Below the pieces are notes generated by a model, which was given only the letters and a program-made list of their open reading frames with translations, had not been told where the DNA came from and ran no database searches. Shown in pieces: positions 23,589 to 33,893 of a stretch of DNA of 64,000 nt. The position numbers and the translations under genes were made by a program. Every line of letters begins with the position of its first letter. The first letter of the stretch is position 1. Source of the DNA: Halichondria panicea (taxonomy: Eukaryota; Porifera; Demospongiae; Suberitida; Halichondriidae); NCBI RefSeq assembly GCF_963675165.1, contig NC_087377.1, forward strand, positions 3,564,978-3,628,977, read 5' to 3'.

Positions 23589-25319
23589 GTAAGTTAAATA
23601 AGGTATTTTATGAGCTCTAAAATAATTATATTATTAAAATAATTATATTTGCATGCAGTGGAGTAAATTCAGTATAATAGTACCCCTGCACGTATACCGT
23701 GTAACTGGTGGGTGTTTTAATTTGGCGATTTGGTGAATTTTATATACCAAACATTGCTAAATTAGCACATCTGAGGCGCCAAATTAAAAACTACCAATTA
23801 GGTTCAAATGGCTCATTCGCCAAACATAATACCCCCAGAAGTGAATCACTTTTTTAACTGTAGCTCCTTTTAAGGTCCCTCCATGGTTGATTTTCGTCCT
23901 GATTTTCGTCCTGCCTACAATTTCTGGATCATGCAGTCGGGCGGGAGGGAAATGATGCCATCAACATGCAGTTTCCTCAAAAATAGGAAGTTCTCTTGAA
24001 CATCGTATGCATGGCATAGCTACATGGTAGGCAATCAGCAGTAGTCTTTTCTCCAGTTAGTGAGCCATCTATTATAATTCTAGAGACTGCTGCCTAGTGC
24101 CAAAGCTTGTTAATCATTTCGCCATGTTGGTTTTTTGTATTGAGAAATATCAAAACATATGTTTCATTTTCCGCCTCTGGCTATCAGCAAAACTGGATGT
24201 GGGCGGTGGATGGAGCCTTAGCTCTTGGCTATCAATGCACATACAGCAAAAACCCTTGTGTTATACAATAATAATGCATCATCAAGTACTTTTCTGAAAG
24301 TATCAGCACCATTACGCTACCGAAAAATCAGAGCCATGCCCATAATTATTTTGGCAACAATTAATTATGCTGACATTTTGATACATGTCCTTACAAATGC
24401 TGGTAGCAGTGATAATTATACATGCATGGTCGCCGATCTTTTGTATTAAAAGGAAGTACCTATGTTTGGCATTTGTACAATGGCTAACTGCGTAGACTTC
24501 TATATTTATAGCTGCTCGACAGTTACAATATTGAAGTGCAACCATAAATATCCTTTTCAGCAACTATCATGGATTAATTATTTCCCACTATTATCTGCAC
24601 CGTTCCTGCATGCTATAACTACATCTGCAGCTTTCCACCAAGCCACAGCACCCTGCTTAGTTTTTTGCATGGGAAATTCCTTTCTATTCAGCACTATAAA
24701 ATGCACAGTTCTTAGATCGATAAGGGGGGCTAGATCTTATAATTATCACAAGCTTTTAATTCTGACGTGCTTTTACTGAGTTCTACTTTAGCCATGCAAA
24801 ATAAGGAAAACTCATAGTGTATATAGGAGTTGGTAAATTATTCTGGCATAATTTTGAGCATAATAGGCACATTTTTTGGTAGAATTTTGCTGGCATAATA
24901 GGCACCTTCGTAACAATAGCAGGCAGGTTTTGGAAATACAGTACGAATCATAGTATAAACATTTGTAGGCCTGACGGAAGTACTGATGGTTAATTATCTC
25001 CTTGACATAGATAGAGTCATGTAGCCATTATTTATAGTTGTGCAACGAAACGTAGCCTACACATTGTGCTTTGGAGGAATAATGGGGAAGCAAAGAATAA
25101 TAGGCAATTTAGAATAATAGGCTGTTATCCGTTTTAAGAAAATAAAATAAGTTATTCCCAAATAATTATCGTGAAACACAATACAGTAAAATGACTTGTA
25201 ACAGGTAGCCCAGACCCCAGAGGTATCTTGACACCATCATCGTTACCTAGCAACTGACCACCCCTACTAATTAGCAATTGTACACAAACATTCAAAATTA
25301 TGTACACAAATAATAACAT
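23589..25319. other. Intron-like or repeat DNA without supported genes
   Basis: AT-rich. The region 24840-25140 has several AATAATAGGC repeats, and a similar stretch occurs at 62930-62960. Confidence 0.4.
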
Positions 25320-25374
25320 TATTATGCCTCGAGGCGTAGCCGCACGAGGGATACGGTAAAGCTGACTGTGTGTG

Positions 25375-25375
<1 letters not shown>

Positions 25376-25409
<34 letters not shown>

Positions 25410-25420
25410 GTGTGTGTGTA
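25376..25420. repeat. Microsatellite (TGTC)n flanked by (TG)n
   Basis: About eight tandem TGTC/TCTG units between two short TG runs. Confidence 0.85.
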
Positions 25421-25824
25421 TTCCAGCTATAACTGCTCAACGGTTACAATGCGACGAAAACTAACAGCTTCTATAGGCTTCTAGCCACGTTCTCTTGGAT
25501 TCTGATTCGTGGATTAGCAAACTAAAGCTTCTTTCTCGAGTTATGGCTAGTTTGACTCACATTGAAGGCTGTTGCAGTCTCTTCAGAATCTTTCATAGCA
25601 TCATCTGTCCGCACAAACTTTCTATTCAACATATGAGTTAGCCTTGCACTAAAGCGCTAGCTTTTTGTTAGCTACAATACTCAGAAAATATCTGTTAAAA
25701 CAGCTAGCTAGCAGTAGCCATTTGTGAAATTGATCTCTTTGGACACACCCTTTAATTATTCCTGTGGATGTAATGCGCATGCGCGCTCATTCCCCATGTG
25801 TGAGAAAATAATATCCAAGATCCA

Positions 25825-26070
25825 GATCCAGATCCTCCTGGCAGAATCATCTTTGTCTTGAGGGCCTGGTAAGCCACAAAACACTACCATATAACAATAT
25901 AGATAACAATATGCATGTACACAGGTCTTTTCTTCTTAGATATTATATACACTGAACTACAGATCCTGGAAGAATCAATTTTCTTCTTTCTTGATGTCCT
26001 GGTAAGCCACATAATACAATAAATAACAACTTACAATAGATGCATGTAGATAAGTCTTTTCTTCTCAGTG
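25825..26070. repeat. Tandem duplication with exon/intron-like borders
   Basis: Two adjacent copies of about 130 bp. Each has a block resembling CAGATCCTGGAAGAATC, then CTTGATGTCCTG, immediately a GTAAGCCAC donor-like border, and about 70 bp later a TCTTTTCTTCTTAG acceptor-like border. The copies look like a duplicated exon-plus-intron unit, but the exonic part has no convincing frame. Confidence 0.5.
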
Positions 26071-27472
26071 ACTTTATATAGATAAGCTAACTTTAATATA
26101 AAATTCATTATAGATAACACTCTAATACTTTTGAGCGAAAGCAAAAACATGGCGAGAGGCATTAGCACAGCGCCAGCTTGAACACTAGTTGTATGAAGGC
26201 ACAAATTAGGATTTGCAGAAACTTCTCTATCGGCAGACGCCCTTCTCCCTGGAAATGTTTTCTCGTCACTTTTCTACTGCACTAAGCGTACCTTGAGGCA
26301 GCGTATTAAAAAAACCACGTGAATGAGTAGCACAATGTACATGCAGGGGGGGGCGGACAAGGGTGAACCATTACGTAACAAGATTGAATTCTTAACCTCA
26401 TTCCAAACCAATTCTTCTCCAATAGAGCATTTTTGGGTTAAAAAGAAGGTTTGCAAGCCTCTGTACCAATCCTTGAGATTGTAAGCAGTTTCATAGGTTT
26501 GTGAGCATGCATGCGCACTATACTAGTCACACAGACTGAATGGCTGAAGCTGTAGAGAGATTCTACTGTCGTTGACTCTTATCAGCTTGCAGCATCACAA
26601 AACAAGCAGGCCGGTCGGGACAAGGTACTATAATTATACAAATAGTTTTTTATGGTACTAGGAAGCTAAACTCCTATACTTTCAAACTTCTATGAATAAC
26701 AAGTAACGAGTAATTTAGTCGACAATTTTCACTCATTGTTGCCTAACTCAGCAATATTTGTGCTCGTGAGATGTTATCCGGCCCCCCTGATGCGCATGTG
26801 CTGGTACCTACACCTACATGCAGTGTGCGCATAATTATAGGTTCAACACAGCAAGTACAGCAAATTTTACTAACGGGGCCGTCATATGACGGATTCAACA
26901 GGGAAAGGTTATTAACTTGAGCCATATGTCCTTGATCAGGAGCCGCGGCTACTAAATGTTTTGCAGAGGAGGCTAAAATTCGAGAGAGGCCATTGTTCCA
27001 AGAGCAGTGTTTATTAGCTCAAAGTTTATCATCAACTTTTCACCTGCATAAACTTGAACTCTACAATGAGAAAGTCTTGTTAAAGCACTAATAAGCTGCT
27101 ACCTGTACCTAGTAGCTACGTACATGTAGCTATCTGCTAGTTTTGTTTGGGCTGCCACGTGTAGAAATGTTAGAGTCAAAGTTCACTGAGGCTACTATTT
27201 GAGAGCGGCCTTTATACAAGAGCAGCCTATAATCAAGCATACGGTGCCCATAATCTACCAAACCCTATCTGAGTATGAGTTATCAGCTTAATGGCACCGT
27301 ACTGTTCTCGCTCGCCTTGGGTAGTGCAGTCACTAATTGTTTTACTTCGAGGTTAAATTTGCGTGAAAACTACGCCCTCTTTAATAGGCAGTGGCGGATC
27401 CAGACAGGTTCCATGGGCTCCATGGAACCCCCCTTTTACACAAGAACACACTGGAGATCAACTTACTAAGCT

Positions 27473-28694
27473 ATGGTGAGCCTTTTATTTCAAAATGGCG
27501 ATACAAAATACCATGTGTTGGTGTCCCAAACTGGAAGGATAAATCGACTCGATGTGTTTTATGTATGGTTTAATGATAATTAGACCAAGTTAATAAGGAG
27601 GACCGCACCCGGCTTGCACATGCGCAGATAACATTTCTACCTCGTGTCTTCATGATCAGGCTCGATCACTGCTGTCGATTTCATCCCACCCACCCTCTCC
27701 GTCTTTACGGGGCTTGCCTTTAACGAGGCATGCCTTATGGAGACGTGATCTGTGTTGGGCCGGTTTTGGGGGAATTCCCCTAACCTTCACCTATACCACC
27801 TGGTCATTTCCGATGGAGGTGAGGGTTTCCGGTCCAGCACTTTAGCCAAACCAACACTATATCCTTTTGATAGTTTGACTACGTCCTAGGCCTTATACAT
27901 TTAAAGGTTCTCTCAGGAGGACCGCAGCTTATTAACAACTCGATTTTATCGACTTCATCTGGTAGGGATCGACTCGATGTGTTTTATCAACTCGATTTTA
28001 TCGACTTTGTCTGGTAAGGATCGACTCGATGTGTCTTATCAACTCGATTTAGCGACTGCTTCTGGTAAGGATCGACTCGATTCCAGGTCGCTGGGGGAAA
28101 AGGCGAGTTTCGAGGGCGGCCTGATATGGCTGTAGTCGCTGTACTCTAGCGTGCAACGAAGGCACTAGGCTCAGACAAGACACTGAGACTCTTGAGGCCA
28201 CAGGCACGCCTACAGCAGCTCAGAGTAGCTCAGATGGGGACCTTCTGAGCCTGAGATCACACAGCAGCTACTTGCTATGTTTCATGAACTCAAGAGTCAA
28301 GTAGACAAGCATTTAGTGATTTAATTTACTGTGATCCAGAACAAGTAAGCTGCTGTGACCTTCTGCAGGCGTGCCTGGAAGGTCAGCTACTCTGACCTGC
28401 TGAGCCTAGCGCCTTTGTTGCAAGAGTACAACCATAGATAGCCTCGATATCAAGCCGCCCTCGAAACTCGCCTTTTCCCCCCAGCGGCCTGAAATTGAGT
28501 CGATCCTCTCACCAGAAGAAATCGAGTTGATAAAACACATCGAGTCGATCCTTACCAGATGAAATCGAGTTGATATAACACATCCAGTCGATCCCTACCA
28601 GATAAAGTTGAGTTGATAAAACAAATTGAGTTGATTTTTGGGACACCAACACATGGTATTTTGTATCGCCATTTTGAAACAAAAGGCTCACCAT
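27473..28694. mobile_element. Nested 1.2-kb foldback element with 8-bp target duplication
   Basis: Inverted ends (ATGGTGAGCCTTTTATTTCA and its complement) flank the element, and ACTAAGCT is repeated on both sides (27465-27472 and 28695-28702). Removing it restores the contiguous sequence found at 46430-46450, so it is an insertion. Inside are about three tandem units with GATCGACTCGATGTG (27955-28080), an inverted set (28500-28640), and a further hairpin at 28084-28490. Confidence 0.85.
28084..28490. repeat. Innermost hairpin
   Basis: The left arm CAGGTCGCTGGGGGAAAAGG and the right arm are inverted, and a second inner pair (about 28139-28175 with 28400-28435) folds as well. It may be a third-level insertion; no target duplication was seen. 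Confidence 0.6.
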
Positions 28695-29437
28695 ACTAAG
28701 CTAGCAACTCAGCTCGAATGATCGTGATCTGTAGTTACTAGGCTGATTTCATAATTGATATGTGGGCAGGGCTCTCTAATGTGCATGCTCATTGCTTAGG
28801 AAAAGTGATGACATTTTTTTTTTTTTTAGTCAAATTAACTCTTTTGGAACCTTCCTGGATCCGCCACTGATAGGTGCAGAGGTGAGGTCACCATTGTTTT
28901 CCTACTGAGCACGCTCAGACATCAAGAAATGGGGAAATTACAAGGACATAAAAATATCAGTCCTGCAGTGAAAGTCTAGTGGGCTAAAACAACAAAGTTA
29001 TACACTATTTTTTTACTAGCTTCGATCTTGTATTCAACGTCTATATATAGTTAATAATTAATTTGTTCTTCCCCTGCAGTTGTTGTCTGAAGCATCGATC
29101 AGGACAACCCAAGAATGGAGGAGACCTCACCAATGCTGGTCCTAGCCTTGATCTGAAGCCAGTGCCTTACGAGGGCCTCAAAGAACAAGCCGTGGGACTA
29201 GAGTCTGAGGAGAAGGAAGGGGATCTCGACTATGACAGATATAAGATTATCAAATAAAGTATTAATTTAGTCACTGTAGTAACTAGCCCTATTTATAAGC
29301 TAGTCGGCCGCACGCTAGACTGTCACAAGTAGGCACAATAAACTCTGATTGATTGCAACCGTGGGCGAGGATATCACCCCATACAGTGGGCACGCAGGGC
29401 CCCAACATAGAATAAGTATACGCATGCGTAATTGATA

Positions 29438-29560
29438 ATCACATAAAGAACATAAGAGTAAATGATACATAAGAGACAAATGATGACTACATAAATAACA
29501 TAAGAGTAAATGATACATAAGAGACAAATGATGACTACATAAATAACATAAGAGTAAATA
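29438..29560. repeat. 48-bp tandem repeat, about 2.4 copies
   Basis: The unit begins AACATAAGAGTAAATGATAC and continues ATAAGAGACAAATGATGACT. It lies 180 bp after the copy I tail exon. Confidence 0.85.
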
Positions 29561-30206
29561 CTGTCCATTACTACAGTCACAGTATTTTGGTGACGCTATT
29601 AATAGATATGTAGCTGCTGAACTTTTAGCTTTGTTTTGTCTTTTAGATATTATTATTGTCCATGCATGTCCCCCTATACTACATGTATTAATTGCAATAC
29701 CATAGTGTACATTTTTGTATGAACTATTATATATTTAGTATTCTATTCGTACAGCATAGTGATGGAACCTCGATCTGCAACTACCTGGGAATAAAGGCCA
29801 GTTGTTATATAACGTCCAGGCACCCAGGTCCTAAATGAACAGTTTTGTGTACAAAACAACCTCTCAAAAATGTGTATGTAACAAGACGCACATCAATACA
29901 AAAGCCACCTCTGTATAAAGGCCAATTTGAAACATTTTTCCAAGGGTGTCCGTTATAGAGGGGTTCCACTGTAGAACTTAATGCGCATAATAATTTTTTG
30001 TCTCTAAATAGTATACAAAAAACATATCACATGCAGTCAATATAGAAAACAACAATGAGTCATGATTATAGTTATGCAAATAGAAAAAATGACTCCTGCA
30101 GAGTACTTGTTGAGTGTCGTTGCACAACAAAATAGCACATACAGACCGCATTTATCACCAAGAGTTACCAGGATCAGATGAACTCTTGTTACCACTGAAT
30201 GCTACA

Positions 30207-30230
30207 TGTTTAGTTAATAATCTTTACATA
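30207..30230 (+). promoter_or_regulatory. Conserved upstream motif
   Basis: TGTTTAGTTAATAATCTTTA, 52 bp before the signal-peptide ATG at 30282. Confidence 0.55.
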
Positions 30231-30281
30231 TCTACCTACATTTACAGGGGTGCATGGTGGTGGCAGCTGCAATGCTAAAAG

Positions 30282-33200
30282 ATGGACCTGAGATGGCTCT
30301 TTCTTTCAGCAGCTCTTGTGCCCAATCATGTGTGAGATTATCTGGAGTGGAAACATGTGGCTGCATGTCTCCCTGGTTACGAATTGGCCTGAATATCCAG
30401 TAGATCTAGTGCCCGGCTTAATTTGAGCTCTATTGAACACCCAAGTACATCTAGTAAAGCTTTTGAATCAACAGCTCTATGCTTCGGGAATAGTAGTGTA
30501 TAAATGAAGAGATTAAGATGTCCATTGTATCGACCTATATTTTTGGAATGGTCTTTCATATGAGTCTTTACTTTGTTGCTTGAATAACAGTTTAATTAGA
30601 ATTGTCCCCACCTCTCACAGATATCAACGAGTGTCAGGAGAATCCGTGTGAGCAGATCTGCACTGACTTAGAGGGAGGTTATGAATGCTCCTCGGGGCGT
30701 GTCGTGAGGGATACCAGCTGTTGCCTGGGGGGAGATGTACCAGTGAGAGGGTGTATAGTACAGCCATGCAGGTTATAAGCCGGTGAGAGCTAGGCTGTTG
30801 TGCAATAAAAATTGTATTCTGAGTATGATCAATGCTACCCAGATGTATGAATGATGTAATTGTGGCTCAAATATCTCTCTCCAATTACAGATATCAACGA
30901 GTGTTTGGTGGCAGCTCTGGACATATTTGCGACTGACCTTTATGAACCCTCCATGTTTTGTGTGGATGTTGAGGGTAACTACAGTTGCGAGTGTCTGGCT
31001 GGTACACTACTAGTGGAGGGAGTGTGTGAAGCTGGTAAGTACTAGCTATAGCTTTTGTGAGTTTTGACACAATTAATAGCATGCGCAATAGTGGGCACTT
31101 CTACGATTACAATTACAGGACTGTCAGACAAAAGTAGAAGCTAGGTGGGCGGTTATGTGGGCAGTTGTGTGGGCGGTTATGGGCGTTTCGACGATGAACT
31201 ACATGACTGTATATATCTACACATACACACATAAACACACCTATCAGAGGATGTGCTAACCACTACTGCTGCACCGTCGGTGACGACTGTGACGACTGTA
31301 CCTGATGACACTGATACTATTCCGACTGATGCTATTCCTAATGCCGTTGTCGTAGAGATCAACGGATTCACTCCTTCCACGGTAACAATCACACAAATTA
31401 ATTCCTCATCCCCCATGCACGGTGTCTATGCCTTGGTTTTGCACGAGCAGTGAGGTATAATTATATAGGGTAGTGTGCCTGTGTGTGTTTAATAGCTATA
31501 AACGTAATGATAATACCGAGTCTTATCTCCCTCCAGTTCACTCCTGAGAATCAGAGGCGCTTCAGAGAAGCCACAGCAGATGCTGTCAATGCTTACTGTG
31601 AGGACAAGGAATGTCTGGTAGCATACTCTCAAGCAAGAGCAAGGTGAATTGTAGATTCGTAGAACAGCTATAGAGGTACTAAGCTAGAGGTGTTGATCAT
31701 TGTTTTGGTATAAAAAGCCTTTGTGAATGAACCAAATCAACAAAAAGATTTGTTGACCCTTAATTTGCAATCTGTATAGTATTCCGTAAAAATCTTATGT
31801 CTAGGTTTCTGCAATTTAAATATAGTAAAGTGACTTTTATAGTGCTGCGGTCACGTGGTATAAATCAGGTATGTCATACCTACTCGGAGGATAAGCACCC
31901 CATTATCCTCCTCCTAGGTGTGGTATGTATATTCTATACATAACTACAGTCATGCATGTAACTTGGTTTTTATGGATCCATTTTACAATGTATTAGTGTA
32001 TACCGTATAGCGCAAAATTTTCGCAGATTTGTTCTTTAATTAGAATTATCTGCTACTATCATGCAAAGATTTAAAGGTGTGGCTTCTGGTAAGCAGTCAT
32101 GCATTCCGCGAACATTGTGCAACGAAATGGCTTTTAGAGGTCAATCTACGAAATATAAGTGCCTCAAAAATTCGCACTATACGGTATATGTACACTTAGT
32201 TGATAATGATGTCATATCTATGTTTGATAATGTAGTCTGGAACATTCTAGAACTTTCTTGTATGTATTTAGGTCATTGTGACCATGTGCTTATATAGTCA
32301 GTCCATGATATCTTTCTTATTCGTCAATCTGAGAACTTGCTCTATCTAGCTAAGTCACATTGCAAGCTTTGCTAACACGTATATGACTGTATGTAGCGAG
32401 TTATTTTAGTATGCCACGTGTTTTATACATAGATAGAGCATCACCCGAAAATTTAATTATTGGTAGTTCATCTGACAATTTGGACAATGACATTTTCCTC
32501 TCTATACGGTTTCCTTCCTCCCACACACACACACACACACACGCACATGCACACACTCTTGTCTCAGGAGGAACACTCTCACGGCTGACAATCTCTACAT
32601 TGCTGGCATCACTAGCACTGGAGAGTCTAGAGTCAGCTTCAGCTTGTATGCTCGTTTGGGTGGTGGTACCATCAGCGGTAGTGCCTTGGCAACGGCTGTA
32701 CTAGTAAGAGTCTCTCTTTGCTATAGAATAATTGAGTGGTACTGCATGCATGAACTGTGTTGAAACTCTTCTATATGCATTTGTCATAATTTACGACAAC
32801 GCAGCTGCAGCTCTAGGCTTTAATGTGGCTAGTGTACAGCTGCCTACGGAATCAACCACCATTCTGACGACCAACCAGGTATACTGGTCCTTATTTTCAT
32901 TACTATCACATGGTGAGGCTCAGTTCCGTAGATAGCGGTCGGGGGGGAAGTTGCCTCCCTGGCATTCTAGATCTAGCATTATTGTGACGCCCACTTAATT
33001 GGGTTGTGCATGCAGGCTAGAAACGTAATCTGAACATGATCGATGGATAATCCACCAGTATAGCAACGAACAATCTTCGATTTCTGAAACGTAATCTAGT
33101 CATTCGCTAGAGATAACTCAATGATGCTGTTTTCCTGCTAAATACAGTAGATCAAGTATATATACACTGAATATTCTGCTATTATTTTACTGTTGTAACG

Positions 33201-33530
33201 AAAAAAAGGGGGTGCTATATATATTACTACCCATGCATAGCTACCTATCTTATAATATATACAGCCTGAGACTGCCCTGAGACTGCTTCATAAGAGCATG
33301 TTTATATGCAGTGACTTCAACTGCACTATATCCACTCTCTCATTAGTATAATATTTTCCCTTTGCAGGGTTTGTGTCAAGTTTTGATCAAAGCAACCCAT
33401 TACTGGAGGAGACCTCACGTATGCTAGCCCTAGTTTTGACATGAAGCCAGTACCCCATGAGGGCCTTGAAGAACAAGCCGTGGGACTAGAGTCTGAGGAG
33501 AAGGAAGGGGATCTCGACTATGAGAAATAA
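30282..33530 (+). pseudogene. Copy II: Ig-type signal exon fused to MUC4-like 3' half
   Basis: The first 13 codons (MDLRWLFLSAALV) are an Ig-family signal exon. At about 30312-30325 the sequence switches into the EGF exon corresponding to 53391-53516 of gene C, which is then out of frame. Downstream are counterparts of gene C exons: a frame-shifted EGF (30621 to about 30745), intact EGF-like exon 30891-31034, Thr-rich exon 31248-31381, exon 31537-31643 and exon 32568-32703. A TM exon follows near 32810-32930 that lost its acceptor and has a net deletion of about 37 bases, removing most of the helix. The tail exon (33368-33530) has a premature TGA six codons in and lacks the final YKII. Intron lengths and sequences parallel gene C, so this is a segmental duplicate that died. 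Confidence 0.82.
31998..32188. mobile_element. Small MITE with TATAGCGC ends
   Basis: Inverted ends read TACCGTATAGCGCAAAATTTT and the complement. The corresponding intron of gene C (near 55790) lacks this block, so it inserted after the duplication. A relative lies at 34224-34440. Confidence 0.65.
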
Positions 33531-33771
33531 AATAAAAATGTTGGTGACAGTTATAATAGAAGTGGATAAGTATAAAAAAATAACATTAATTTTGGTGACA
33601 GTTATAGAAGTAGATAAGTAGCTTAAATGCTGAACTTAAATAATAATAGCCATGAGTATTTCAGAACTAGTACCTCCTTAAAATTGTTAATCTAACCCTG
33701 CTTTCCAAATTATGAAGTCAAAGTAAACAGAAAAACTTTTGACAAGCTCAAGTTGCCCATTGAATGTTACA

Positions 33772-33795
33772 TGTTTAGTTAACGATCTTTACATA
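33772..33795 (+). promoter_or_regulatory. Conserved upstream motif, gene C
   Basis: TGTTTAGTTAACGATCTTTA followed by CATACC, 99 bp before the gene C ATG. Nearly identical to 57320-57344. Confidence 0.6.
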
Positions 33796-33893
33796 CCTCT
33801 ATTAATTTTTTGGGGGTGGGGCGTTACCTTTTTACAGTTCCTGCAGTTAAATAGCTCGAACTATTGACTCTGGGACCATTTCTCTTGCATGCA

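Larger units (their letters stand above)
27389..28869. mobile_element. hAT-like MITE (CAGTGGCGGATCC ends) carrying a nested insertion
   Basis: The ends CAGTGGCGGATCC and GGATCCGCCACTG are inverted repeats, and the flanks show a perfect 5-bp duplication (ATAGG). The outer sequence matches the 240-bp element at 46353-46592, but is interrupted at 27473-28694 by another element. The 5-bp duplication would suit a hAT5-type element; this is an inference. Confidence 0.85.
23501..29257 (+). pseudogene. MUC4-like receptor family, copy I: signal exon and tail exon only
   Basis: Signal exon 23501-23588 ([20 protein letters not shown]..., phase 1, GTAAG donor) and tail exon 29080-29257 (acceptor CCCTGCAG, phase 2 entry) are both intact and match gene C exons 1 and 28. 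The 5.5 kb between them holds repeats and no recognisable extracellular or TM exon. A faint Ig-like trace (AGSSDNYTCMV near 24400) is the only candidate. The phases of the two exons do not fit each other directly. The tail differs from gene C: the first Tyr is Asn, and His is replaced to give VPYEGL, a match to the ITIM consensus. AATAAA (29253-29258) overlaps the stop codon. This is probably a deletion remnant; alternatively the tail exon once belonged to another start. Confidence 0.6.
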
